NCBI RefSeq assembly: GCF_009734445.1 | Contig: NZ_CP046457.1 | Coordinates: 310,001-374,000 of the forward strand | DNA from: Candidatus Syntrophocurvum alkaliphilum | GTDB lineage: Bacteria > Bacillota > Syntrophomonadia > Syntrophomonadales > Syntrophomonadaceae | Length of the DNA: 64,000 nucleotides | Direction of reading: 5' to 3' | Shown: positions 9,128-17,546 of the stretch, piece after piece | How the letters are laid out: the number at the start of each line of letters is the position of its first letter | How positions within the stretch are numbered: the stretch's first letter is position 1 | Notes under the pieces: model-generated | Told to the model about the DNA's origin: nothing | Seen by the model: the letters and a program-made list of their open reading frames with translations, nothing else | The model's database searches: none | Translations under genes and position numbers: made by a program

Positions 9128-10807
9128 TTGTTTACCAAAGATTTGTTAGATAAGTCCAGTCAGTTACGCAAAAAATGGGAAGATGAAGTTCGTAGAGTTA
9201 TTGAAAAAAATCCTGACCAAAAAGAGCGTTGGACTACAGTATCAGATTTAGAAATAAATAGAATATATGGTCCAGAAGACATTAAGGATATGGATTTTGA
9301 AAAAGATATAGGCTATCCTGGGCAATTTCCATACTTAAGAGGTTGTCAAACTACAGGTTATCGTGGTAGATATTGGACGTATCGTATGTTTGCTGGTATG
9401 GGAGATGCTGAAGAAACTAACAAAAGATGGCATTATTTAGTTAAATCAGGTCAAACTGGTTTAAGTACCGCTTTTGATTATCCAACTTTAATGGGTTATG
9501 ATACAGATTCTCCTAAAGCTAGGGGAGAGTGTGGAAAATGTGGAGTAGCAATAGATACTCAAGAAGATTTTATGAAACTAGTTGAAGGTATGCCGCTTGA
9601 TGAAATAACAACATCAATGACGATTAATCCACCAGCAACTATATTATGGGCAATGTATCTTGCTGCAGCAGATATAAAAGGTATACCTTTAACAAAAATA
9701 GGTGGCACAATTCAAAATGATATGTTAAAAGAATTTATTGCTCAAAAAACCTTTATGCTACCTCCAGAGCCTTCTGTAAAACTAATAACAGATACTGTGG
9801 AATTTGGAACTAAATATGTTCCTAGATGGAATACAATTAGTATAAGTGGATATCACATTCGAGAAGCAGGGTCAACTGCAGTACAGGAGCTAGCCTTTAC
9901 GCTTCGTGATGGAATGGAGTATGTTGAGGATGCCATGAAGAGAGATGGTTTGGAAGTTGATGCTTTTGCTCCTCGTTTATCTTTCTTTTTTAATTCACAT
10001 ATAGATTTCTTCGAAGAAATTGCAAAACTTCGTGCTGCTAGGAGAATATGGGCTAAAGCTATGCGTGATAGATATAAAGCTAAAAGTGAAAGATCATTGT
10101 GGATGCGTTTCCATACTCAAACTGCAGGTTGTTCATTAACAGCGCAGCAACCATATAACAATGTAGTGCGAACTGCTACAGAAGCTTTAGCTGCAGTTTT
10201 AGGTGGTACTAATTCATTGCATACAAATTCATTAGATGAAGTATTGTGCTTACCTTCAGATCATGCGGTACAAATTGCTTTAAGAACTCAGCAAATAATA
10301 GCTGAGGAAACTGGTGCTGCTAATACAATGGATCCATTAGCAGGTTCATATTTTGTAGAAGCATTAACCAATAAAGTCGAAGAAGAAGCATGGGAATACA
10401 TTGAGAAAATTGATGATATGGGTGGTATGATTTCAGCTATTGAAAAGCATTTCCCACAAATGGAAATTGCAGATGCTGCATTTAAATATCAGCAACAAAT
10501 TGATTCTGGTGAAAAGGTTATGATTGGAATCAATAAATATGAAAGTGATGAGGATCCCCCAATCCCATTAGTAGAAATTGATGATGTTGTTGAAGAAAAT
10601 CAGATCAATAGATTAAATGAAGTAAAGAGAAAGCGTGATAATCGCAAAGTAGCAGAGTGCTTAAAAGACATTAAAAGTGCTTGTGAAAATAATAAAAATG
10701 TTATGCCTTACTGCATTGAAGCAGTTAAAAGCTTATGTACTGTGCAGGAAATCTGTGATGTTTACCGGGAAGTTTATGGTGAATATCGTGATCCTGGTAT
10801 GTTCTAA
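9128..10807 (+). CDS. icmA: Coenzyme-B12-dependent acyl-CoA mutase large subunit, isobutyryl-CoA mutase type
   Basis: 559 residues, the length of stand-alone catalytic subunits lacking a B12 domain. Numbering runs exactly one below the Propionibacterium methylmalonyl-CoA mutase: Q196 (TIQND) and H243 (SGYH) match Q197 and H244. The two residues that read the substrate carboxylate are changed: the position of Tyr89 is Phe88 (RMFAG) and that of Arg207 is Gln206 (IAQKT). Phe/Gln is the isobutyryl-CoA mutase pair. Ala115 replaces the Asp seen in 2-hydroxyisobutyryl-CoA mutases. Expected reaction: isobutyryl-CoA to butyryl-CoA. Automatic annotation would probably say methylmalonyl-CoA mutase. TTG start seven bases after GGGAGG. 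Confidence 0.85.
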   Translation: MFTKDLLDKSSQLRKKWEDEVRRVIEKNPDQKERWTTVSDLEINRIYGPEDIKDMDFEKDIGYPGQFPYLRGCQTTGYRGRYWTYRMFAGMGDAEETNKRWHYLVKSGQTGLSTAFDYPTLMGYDTDSPKARGECGKCGVAIDTQEDFMKLVEGMPLDEITTSMTINPPATILWAMYLAAADIKGIPLTKIGGTIQNDMLKEFIAQKTFMLPPEPSVKLITDTVEFGTKYVPRWNTISISGYHIREAGSTAVQELAFTLRDGMEYVEDAMKRDGLEVDAFAPRLSFFFNSHIDFFEEIAKLRAARRIWAKAMRDRYKAKSERSLWMRFHTQTAGCSLTAQQPYNNVVRTATEALAAVLGGTNSLHTNSLDEVLCLPSDHAVQIALRTQQIIAEETGAANTMDPLAGSYFVEALTNKVEEEAWEYIEKIDDMGGMISAIEKHFPQMEIADAAFKYQQQIDSGEKVMIGINKYESDEDPPIPLVEIDDVVEENQINRLNEVKRKRDNRKVAECLKDIKSACENNKNVMPYCIEAVKSLCTVQEICDVYREVYGEYRDPGMF

Positions 10808-10834
10808 AGAATTTTCAAGGGAGGTATAAATAAT

Positions 10835-11239
10835 ATGGCTGATAGAAGAATTCGTATTTTAGTTGCTAAACCAGGTTTGGATGGACATGACCGTGGAGCA
10901 AGAATACTTGCGCGCGCTTTCCGTGATGCAGGTTTTGAAACAATCTATACTGGTTGTCACCAAACATGTGAACAGATAGCTGCTACAGCTATACAGGAGG
11001 ATGTTGATTTAGTTGGACTTAGTTGTCTTTCAGGTGCTCATAAGTATTTATTCCCAGAAGTAGTTAAAATACTAAAAGATAAAGGAGCCGATGATATTAC
11101 TGTAGTCGGAGGTGGAATTATACCAGACGCAGATTTGCAATATCTTTATGATTCAGGGCTAAAAGCATTATTCACGCCTGGTGAAACTTTAGACTCTATT
11201 ATTGACTGGGTAAATCAAAATATTGCTCCCAAGGAGTGA
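10835..11239 (+). CDS. icmB: Acyl-CoA mutase small subunit, cobalamin-binding
   Basis: 134 residues, a single B12-binding domain. The DxHxxG motif is at D16-H18-G21 (GLDGHDRGA), His18 being the lower cobalt ligand. Further markers are VGLSCLSGAH and VVGGGIIPDADL. It pairs with the large subunit 27 bases upstream to make the holoenzyme. The two-gene arrangement is that of isobutyryl- and hydroxyisobutyryl-CoA mutases and of archaeal methylmalonyl-CoA mutases. ATG start after GGGAGG. Confidence 0.9.
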   Translation: MADRRIRILVAKPGLDGHDRGARILARAFRDAGFETIYTGCHQTCEQIAATAIQEDVDLVGLSCLSGAHKYLFPEVVKILKDKGADDITVVGGGIIPDADLQYLYDSGLKALFTPGETLDSIIDWVNQNIAPKE

Positions 11240-11244
11240 GGTTT

Positions 11245-12228
11245 ATGAGCAAATTAGGCAAAAAAACTTTAGCAGGAGACATTAGATCAGCTTCGCGCCT
11301 TATAAGAAACATAGAAGATAATCTGCCTAACACAAGTGAAGATATAAAAGAAATATTCCCACATACTGGGAATGCACATGTTGTTGGTATAACTGGAGCA
11401 CCAGGAGCGGGAAAAAGTACTATTACAGATCAATTAATAGAATCTATTCGCAAAAAACAAAAAAAAGTAGGAGTAATGGCTGTTGATCCTACTAGCCCTT
11501 TTACTGGAGGAGCTCTTTTAGGAGATAGAATTCGTATGTTAAGACATGCGGAGGATCCAGGTGTATTTGTAAGAAGCCTTGCAACTAGAGGAAGTATGGG
11601 AGGACTATCAAAAGCTGTTGGTGATGGTATTCACGTATTAGATGTTATGGGAAAAGATAATATAATTGTAGAAACTGTTGGAGTAGGACAACAGGAAGTT
11701 GATATTATAAACCATGCTCATACAGTAATAGTTGTTTTAGTACCAGGAATGGGTGACGAAATACAAGCAATAAAAGCTGGTTTAATGGAAATTGCGGATA
11801 TCTTTATTATAAACAAAGCTAATAAAGAAGGTGGCAGAAAGTTATACCGGGAAACAAAAAATATGCTTGATATGGGAAACTTTAAAGATGGATGGACACC
11901 ACCTATTCTTATGATTGAAAATAATCTTGATCATGTTGCTTTTGCTGAAAGCGTAGATGAAATCTATGCAAAGATTGAAGAGCATTATCAACATCTAGTT
12001 GAAAACGATCTACTTCAAGAAAGAATAATACGAAAAACAATGACTGAGTTAAATGATGCTTTACATTCTAATATTATGGATCCTATAATTAAAGAACTTA
12101 ATGATTCTGGTGAGCTAGATAATATGATACAAAAACTAGTTAAAAAAGAATCAGATCCATATACAATATCTGAAGAAGTATCAAAAAGATTTATTGTTCA
12201 AGATGAGAAAAAACTGAAAATACTTTAA
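11245..12228 (+). CDS. meaB: MeaB-family GTPase chaperone of the B12 mutase
   Basis: 327 residues from ATG 11245 (AAGGAG eight bases before); a GTG at 11236 overlaps that site. G3E-family GTPase: Walker A GAPGAGKST near residue 50, VDPTSPFTGGALLGDR, ETVGVGQQEVD (switch/Walker B) and NKAN as the guanine-specificity motif in place of NKAD. MeaB gates cofactor loading and protects the mutase from inactivation. The stop of the small subunit overlaps the ribosome site of this gene, so the two are translated together. Confidence 0.9.
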   Translation: MSKLGKKTLAGDIRSASRLIRNIEDNLPNTSEDIKEIFPHTGNAHVVGITGAPGAGKSTITDQLIESIRKKQKKVGVMAVDPTSPFTGGALLGDRIRMLRHAEDPGVFVRSLATRGSMGGLSKAVGDGIHVLDVMGKDNIIVETVGVGQQEVDIINHAHTVIVVLVPGMGDEIQAIKAGLMEIADIFIINKANKEGGRKLYRETKNMLDMGNFKDGWTPPILMIENNLDHVAFAESVDEIYAKIEEHYQHLVENDLLQERIIRKTMTELNDALHSNIMDPIIKELNDSGELDNMIQKLVKKESDPYTISEEVSKRFIVQDEKKLKIL

Positions 12229-12258
12229 CTGTAAAGTATTTTAGAGGGGAGGGGAAGT

Positions 12259-12795
12259 ATGAGAGAGTTAACCCCATCTGAAGAAAGAATTAAAGATAAG
12301 GCCTGTGATGCTGCTAAAAATAATTTTAAATCCGGTCTTAATTGTGCAGAATCAGTTTACATGGCTCTTATTGAAGTGGGTTTAGTAGATTTTCCCTCAG
12401 AAACTGTTGCAATGACAACTGCGTTTGGTGGAGGTATTGGTTTAACAGGTGGTGTTTGTGGAGCCTTAGCGGGTATGGTTATGGGGGTTAGTGCTGTACA
12501 TGGACGTTTTGAACCTTTAAATAAAAACCAACAGGATAATATTAAAGAATTGTATGGAAATCCAGGTCGCTATAGATTCTTTAATCAAATACCACATAAG
12601 TTCAAACAAGAATTTGGATCAACTCAATGTGATGAGTTAAATAAAGATTATTCAGAATGGGCAGATAAGGAAAGAATGCGTAATTGCATGAAGATTGTTC
12701 TAGCTTCTACTGAAATGGCAGTTGAATTTATATACCTAGGTAATAAAGAAGGATATACTCAACCGTTTGGGGATAATATGGCAGGTAAAGCCTAA
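12259..12795 (+). CDS. C_GCAxxG_C_C family putative redox protein
   Basis: 178 residues. The family cysteine pattern is visible: NCAESVYMAL near residue 32, GGGIGLTGGVCGALAG near 62-78 (the glycine/cysteine motif that names the family), STQCDEL and RNCMKIV near the C terminus. Members are small presumed redox-active or cofactor-binding proteins of anaerobes, with no proven reaction. It sits 30 bases after meaB in the B12 mutase operon, so a linked role such as cofactor reduction is possible but only inferred from position. Confidence 0.8.
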   Translation: MRELTPSEERIKDKACDAAKNNFKSGLNCAESVYMALIEVGLVDFPSETVAMTTAFGGGIGLTGGVCGALAGMVMGVSAVHGRFEPLNKNQQDNIKELYGNPGRYRFFNQIPHKFKQEFGSTQCDELNKDYSEWADKERMRNCMKIVLASTEMAVEFIYLGNKEGYTQPFGDNMAGKA

Positions 12796-12817
12796 TAATT
12801 GATAGGAGGAATTAACG

Positions 12818-13852
12818 TTGCAACAACCTATATTAATGGATATCAATCAAACAGTTTTTTTGAAAGAAGATGCTGTAGTTATGGTTGACCGGCGTTATCT
12901 TCCTCATAAAATAGTCGAAGTAACTTGTAATAACTATGAAGATGTAGCTTGGGCTATAGAACAGATGGTAGTTCAAGGAGCTGGTGATATAGCTATAGCT
13001 GCTGGATATGGATTATATCTGGCAGCTATAGATATTGAAAAAAATAAAAGTGATCATATTAGTGATGTGCGAGCCTCGCTATGGTCAGTTAAAAAGCGAT
13101 TAATAAATACTCGGCCAACTGGCTATCACTTAAAAGCATTACTTGATAAAACCTTCGATTCAGTGAATTGGGAGGATGATATAGCGTCCCAAATACTTAA
13201 TAGTATTGAGAAAGCTATTTCTAAACAACAAAATCGTTCTAGATTAACAGGGAAAGTGGCAGAGAGGCTTTTAGAAAACGGAGACACCTTATTAACACAC
13301 TGTTTTCCAGGTCCAGCTCTACTTTACATGCTTATGTTTGCTAAAAAAAACAACAAGACAATAAATGTAATAGCAACTGAAACTAGACCGTATCTTCAAG
13401 GAGCACGCCTTACTGCATGGTCAGTTTCCGAGATGGGAATATCAGTGGCATTAATTACTGATAATATGGCAGCGTATTGTATGAGTCAGGAGATGATTAC
13501 TAAAGTCTTTACAGCTGCTGATCGTGTTGCTATGGATGGTACAGTAGCCAATAAAGTTGGAACATTTCAATTAGCACTAGCAGCTAAATATCACCAAATA
13601 CCTTTTTATGTATTAGGTTATGGTGGACCTGATAGCACTTGCTTAAGTGGAAACTCAATAAAAATAGAATCAAGGGATCCCGAGGAAGTTTTAACTTTTA
13701 AGGGATCAAAAATAACTGGTGATGAGGTTGAAGGTATTTATCCTGCTTTCGATTTAACCCCAGCTAGTTTAATAAATGGAATTATTACAGATCGAGGGAT
13801 GCTTAATCCAGGAGAGATTGGTCGTTATTGGAATATTCCTAAGATTGGATAA
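12818..13852 (+). CDS. Divergent MtnA / eIF2B-like sugar-phosphate isomerase
   Basis: 344 residues, MtnA fold. Retained: the THC motif with Cys162, the TRPYLQGARLTAW strand, LITDNMAA, and AADRVAMDG with Asp235. Cys162 and Asp235 correspond to the catalytic Cys/Asp of methylthioribose-1-phosphate isomerase. Altered: the phosphate-loop motif usually reading RGAPA is QGAGD (53-57), and HCNAG is HCFPG. It may therefore isomerise another 1-phosphate sugar, or be a MtnA with shifted specificity. No mtnK, mtnN or aldolase is nearby. TTG start after AGGAGG. Last large gene of the mutase operon. Confidence 0.7.
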   Translation: MQQPILMDINQTVFLKEDAVVMVDRRYLPHKIVEVTCNNYEDVAWAIEQMVVQGAGDIAIAAGYGLYLAAIDIEKNKSDHISDVRASLWSVKKRLINTRPTGYHLKALLDKTFDSVNWEDDIASQILNSIEKAISKQQNRSRLTGKVAERLLENGDTLLTHCFPGPALLYMLMFAKKNNKTINVIATETRPYLQGARLTAWSVSEMGISVALITDNMAAYCMSQEMITKVFTAADRVAMDGTVANKVGTFQLALAAKYHQIPFYVLGYGGPDSTCLSGNSIKIESRDPEEVLTFKGSKITGDEVEGIYPAFDLTPASLINGIITDRGMLNPGEIGRYWNIPKIG

Positions 13853-13877
13853 ACCCATTAAAAAGGAGTGGATTAAA

Positions 13878-14075
13878 ATTCCTATTATAAAAAAAGCAGT
13901 TATTCCACTAGGTCGTCCATTATATCTTAGCAAGGAAAATAATATAACTCAACAAGACTTAATAATCGAAGCTAGTGGAAACTATAGGTTGATAGATAAA
14001 CCAAATCATATAATAATTAAAAATGATGATTGTTGTAGAAGTATTCAAGTAACAGTAAAAACGAAAGATGATTAA
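13878..14075 (+). CDS. Small hypothetical protein, probable AUU start
   Basis: About 65 residues (PIIKKAVIPLGRPLYLSKE..., ending CCRSIQVTVKTKDD), not recognised. Soluble, mixed charge, two adjacent cysteines near the end. AAAAGGAG at 13861-13868 lies nine bases before ATT 13878. No ATG, GTG or TTG follows that ribosome site at a usable distance, and upstream in-frame starts lie inside the preceding gene. A terminator follows, so it closes the B12 mutase operon. Confidence 0.5.
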   Translation: MPIIKKAVIPLGRPLYLSKENNITQQDLIIEASGNYRLIDKPNHIIIKNDDCCRSIQVTVKTKDD

Positions 14076-14115
14076 TAAACAGAACACTAAGTTAAATTAA
14101 TTATGAAAATATGAG

Positions 14116-14168
14116 AAGATGCAGGGTTTGAGCACCTTGTACGAGTGCCCAATTCTGCATCTTTTATT
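14116..14168 (+). terminator. Terminator of the cobO-to-13.9-kb operon
   Basis: Outer stem AAGATGCAG (14116-14124) with CTGCATCTT (14155-14163), an inner helix TTGAGCAC/GTGCCCAA with one mismatch, and TTATT after the stem. Confidence 0.75.
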
Positions 14169-14268
14169 AATTTAATAATTATATTCCTAACCTCTATCTA
14201 TTTCTAATCTTTAAGTTCAAATGCTTTTCTTTTTGTTTACTACCACAAGTTTTATTTAAAGTATTTAA

Positions 14269-14299
14269 TTGCCAATTAATATCATGTTCATGTTATAAT
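14269..14299 (+). promoter_or_regulatory. Possible promoter of the M24 peptidase gene
   Basis: Perfect TATAAT (14294-14299) with TTGCCA (14269-14274) at a long 19-base spacing. It lies in an otherwise featureless AT-rich gap between the operon terminator and the peptidase gene. Confidence 0.4.
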
Positions 14300-14379
14300 T
14301 TTTAACGGGCAAATTAGTTAATTGATTACATTCAAAAAATGCCGATACATAATTTTTGCACAAGGGAGGATTAAATCAA

Positions 14380-15564
14380 ATGATATTTACTCCTAAAGAG
14401 GAGCTAATAAAACGGGTTAATAAATTACAAGAGAAAATGAAAGCTAATAATTGTGATGGGTTTTTAATAAGCCAAAATGTAGATTTATTTTATTTTAGTG
14501 GAACTATGCAAAATGCACAACTTTATATTCCTATAGAAGGTGAACCCATCTTATTTTGTAGAAAGAGCTTTGAAAGAAGTGAAACTGAAACACCTTGGAA
14601 AACAATAAATACAAAAAATTTCAAGCTAATTCCCGAGCAAATTAAAGATCTAGGCATACCAACACCTGAGTGTTTAGCCTTAGAATTAGATGTAATTTCA
14701 GCATCCTCTTACTTGTTTTTAAAAAAGCTTTTTAATAATCAAGAATTAGTAAATGGAAGTAATTGGATAAAAGATGTTCGTTCAGTTAAAAGTCCTTATG
14801 AAATTGAAATTTTACGTAACGCAGGGAAAAAGACAGCTGAGGCTTTTTCTCAAGTCGATAAAATAATAAAGCCAGGTTTATCTGAGTTTGAAATAGCTGC
14901 AGACATAGAAAATTTACTACGACAATCGGGGCACCAAGGAACAATAAGACTTCGTGGTTTTAACCAAGAACTATTCTATGGACTATTTTTATCTGGAGAA
15001 AGTGGAACTAAAACAAGTTCTAATGATGGAATCATAGCTGGTGCTGGTTTAGGACCATATTTTCCAATGGGTCCAAGTGAGAAAAAAGTTAATGTAAATG
15101 AACCATTATTTATGGATTATGTAGGTGTATATGACGGATATGCGGTTGATCAGACTCGAATGAGTGTTATTGGGGTATTACCTGATAAATTATATTATGC
15201 TTATAGAATATCTCTTGAAATTCAAGACTTAGTTATAAATCAAGTTAAACCAGGTTGTTTAGCTAGTAAATTATATAAAATTGCTGTTGATAAAGCTGAA
15301 AAGTCTGGTTTACAAGATAATTTTATGGGATATGGACAAGATGGTGTGAAATTTATAGGTCATGGTATCGGCTTAGAATTAGATGAAATGCCAGTTATAG
15401 CAAAAGGGTTTGATATTTACTTAGAAGAGGGAATGGTTTTTGCACTAGAACCTAAATTTGTGTTGCCGGGTTCTGGTATTGTAGGAATTGAAAATACTTG
15501 GGTAGTAACTAAAAATGGAGTTGAAAAACTAACTGTATTGCCCGATAGATTAATTACGATTTAA
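14380..15564 (+). CDS. M24 family metallopeptidase (Xaa-Pro dipeptidase-like)
   Basis: 394 residues from ATG 14380 (AAGGGAGGA nine bases upstream); an in-frame TTG at 14356 lies before the ribosome site. N-terminal creatinase-type domain, then the pita-bread domain. Metal ligands are present: D246 and D257 (MDYVGVYDGYAVDQTR), the His in FIGHGIGLE, the Glu in FALEPKF and the Glu in VGIENTW. Predicted cytosolic di-metal aminopeptidase or dipeptidase acting on Xaa-Pro bonds. It is clearly different from the second M24 gene at 39.6 kb. Monocistronic. Confidence 0.88.
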   Translation: MIFTPKEELIKRVNKLQEKMKANNCDGFLISQNVDLFYFSGTMQNAQLYIPIEGEPILFCRKSFERSETETPWKTINTKNFKLIPEQIKDLGIPTPECLALELDVISASSYLFLKKLFNNQELVNGSNWIKDVRSVKSPYEIEILRNAGKKTAEAFSQVDKIIKPGLSEFEIAADIENLLRQSGHQGTIRLRGFNQELFYGLFLSGESGTKTSSNDGIIAGAGLGPYFPMGPSEKKVNVNEPLFMDYVGVYDGYAVDQTRMSVIGVLPDKLYYAYRISLEIQDLVINQVKPGCLASKLYKIAVDKAEKSGLQDNFMGYGQDGVKFIGHGIGLELDEMPVIAKGFDIYLEEGMVFALEPKFVLPGSGIVGIENTWVVTKNGVEKLTVLPDRLITI

Positions 15565-15566
15565 TA

Positions 15567-15595
15567 GAGTCAAAGGGGACGGTTCCTTTTGACTC
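15567..15595. repeat. 29-bp palindromic repeat, left copy
   Basis: Starts GAGTCAAAGG and ends TTTTGACTC, so it is itself an imperfect hairpin. Its reverse complement matches the copy at 17162-17190 at 25 of 29 positions. It starts three bases after the M24 stop codon and could also act as a terminator-like hairpin. Confidence 0.75.
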
Positions 15596-15999
15596 ACCCA
15601 TTAACGATAACTTTATGTTCAAAACTAGCAACCATAAAAAATATTTTAAAAAATCTTAAAAAATAAGTAGATTTAGAGATTCATAGAATGACTTATCTTT
15701 CACTTATGAAAACTAATTAATTAACAAAATGAGAATGCATTAAAAAAGACAGGAGAAACACGTCTTTGCTTCTATAATAACATTATTATGCCGCCTTTAT
15801 TAGTAAATAAGGGTGGTAATTTATTTTTATTTAAGCTATTTTATACTTACAGAATAAATGTTTCATAAAATTATTAGAGGTTTTAGTATTCTATAGAATC
15901 TCGGGGGATAGTGAAAGATTTTGTGGTTAGCATAAAATTTTCAAATTTATTTAAAGCTAATGGATAAAGTTGAAACCTATAAAAATAGGAGATAATCTA
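15596..15999. other. Intergenic region with hairpins between repeat and MFS gene
   Basis: About 400 bases without a supportable gene. One good hairpin, CCGCCTTTATT (15791-15801) with AATAAGGGTGG (15806-15816), two wobble pairs, loop of four. A weaker AAAGAC/GTCTTT pair lies at 15745-15767. Neither matches an RNA family I know. The MFS gene's promoter should lie here but is not obvious. Confidence 0.4.
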
Positions 16000-17187
16000 A
16001 TGAATAGCAATCTAAAGGTAGCAAAGGAACACAATAATTTAAAAGGGTTGTTTTTTTTATTTCCAGCGGCATTTTTTGTTTTTGTGAGTATATATACATC
16101 TATTATAGTCCTTCCACATTATGTGTTGGAACTTGGTGGAACAGAGTTTCATTCAGGACTGTTTAATATGCTATATTTTTTCTCAGCAGTACTTTTTCGA
16201 ATTTACTTTGGACCTTTAGCGGACCAAAGAGGCAGGAAATTACCTTTATTAATCGGGGTTTTTGTATATGCGACTACACCACTTCTATTTTTCTTAGTAC
16301 AGGATTTATGGTATCTAGCCCCAGTATATCTTTACCAGGCAATCGGACTAGCATCTTTTCTTTCCAGTGCTAGTTCATTTATAGCTGACTTAGCTCCATT
16401 AAATAGACGGGGAACCTTTCTTGGTGCTTATCGGATAGTCACAATTCTAGCCTTATTAAGTGGGCCTTCATTTGCTTTTTTACTTATCAACACATATGAT
16501 TTTAAAACCTGGTTTATCTTTCAATTTTTTATGGGGCTTTTATCATTTATGTTGATAGCAATGGTGAAAAATCCGGAAATTCCGGTTCCGGGTGGAAGTT
16601 TTGGTTCGCTTGAACGAGTTGTAAGTGTATTAAGGGATCATAAATTACAGCCTATTTTTCTTGGTATTGCTTTAATTGCGGTTTCTTATGGGGCTCTTTC
16701 CACCTTTGTTTCTATTTATACTGAACAGTTTACCCAGATTTCCAACCCGGGAATTTATTTTACTTATTACGGTTTAGCGGGAATATTTGCTACTCTTAGC
16801 ACAGGGTATATTGTAGATCGCTTTGGAGCACCGTTAGTAGCTTGGCCAGCAGTTATGATTATGGGGTTAGGTGTTGCTATTTTGTTTTTCCTTCCCAGTT
16901 TACCACTAATTTTTTATCTTAGCAGCTTTCTAGCTGGAGCAGGTATGGCCGGTGGTTTGCTGGCTTTTATAACTTGGCTAGTAAATAGCTCAGAATTAGA
17001 AGTAAGGGCGACAGCTTTATCGGTACAGGAAAGTACAATAGATTCATTTATGGCTCTAGGTTCTTTCGCGGTAGGAGTTTCAAGTGTTTTAATTGGTCTC
17101 CCTGTTTCTTTTGCGATCATCGGTTTGCTAGTTTTTGCCTTGGCTTCAAAAAAAATCAAACGAGTCAAGAAGAACTGTCACCTTTGA
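16000..17187 (+). CDS. Major facilitator superfamily transporter
   Basis: 395 residues from ATG 16000 (AGGAG eight bases before); TTG 15970 precedes the ribosome site. Twelve hydrophobic segments are expected from the pattern. The loop 2-3 MFS motif is recognisable as GPLADQRGRKLPL, and its echo GYIVDRFGAPL begins the second half. No specificity can be read; sugar, peptide or drug efflux are all possible. Base use seems slightly richer in G and C than in neighbours. Its last codons and stop lie inside a palindromic repeat, and an inverted copy precedes the gene, suggesting insertion as a unit. Confidence 0.85.
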   Translation: MNSNLKVAKEHNNLKGLFFLFPAAFFVFVSIYTSIIVLPHYVLELGGTEFHSGLFNMLYFFSAVLFRIYFGPLADQRGRKLPLLIGVFVYATTPLLFFLVQDLWYLAPVYLYQAIGLASFLSSASSFIADLAPLNRRGTFLGAYRIVTILALLSGPSFAFLLINTYDFKTWFIFQFFMGLLSFMLIAMVKNPEIPVPGGSFGSLERVVSVLRDHKLQPIFLGIALIAVSYGALSTFVSIYTEQFTQISNPGIYFTYYGLAGIFATLSTGYIVDRFGAPLVAWPAVMIMGLGVAILFFLPSLPLIFYLSSFLAGAGMAGGLLAFITWLVNSSELEVRATALSVQESTIDSFMALGSFAVGVSSVLIGLPVSFAIIGLLVFALASKKIKRVKKNCHL

Positions 17188-17190
17188 CTC
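17162..17190. repeat. 29-bp palindromic repeat, right (inverted) copy
   Basis: Inverted relative to the left copy with four mismatches in 29. It overlaps the 3' end of the MFS gene: the TTTGACTC end supplies its TGA stop. Confidence 0.75.
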
Positions 17191-17215
17191 ATATATAGTT
17201 GGAAGAAGGGAGATT

Positions 17216-17451
17216 ATATATGAGGTATTACCAACTGTAAGAGGTTTTACACTTTTTCTGTTTATTAGCTGAAAATGTAGCGGATTTATCTAATAGAACT
17301 ATAAATACCGAGAATAACGTGAATTATTTAGCTAATGCTATAAGATCAATTGGCTAAAAAAATAGATAATAATACTGAAAGACTTAAACGTATAGAAAAT
17401 ATGGTTGAAAAACATGACGTACGAATACAAGTTTTAGATAAAACTAAGTAA
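17216..17451 (+). pseudogene. Decayed coiled-coil gene remnant
   Basis: Successive short frames give LPTVRGFTLFLFIS, then AENVADLSNRTINTENNV..., then QLAKKIDNNTERLKRIENMV... ending KHDVRIQVLDKTK and a stop. They look like one heptad-rich protein broken by frameshifts and stops. No ribosome site or intact frame. The family was not recognised. Together with the flanking repeats it suggests an insertion/decay site. Confidence 0.35.
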
Positions 17452-17546
17452 AAAAATATTAATATTTAAGTTGTATACTCAAACAGCATTTATAGGAAAA
17501 CTATCTCACAAATTGCAAAATGATAATATTGATTTGATAACTAGTT

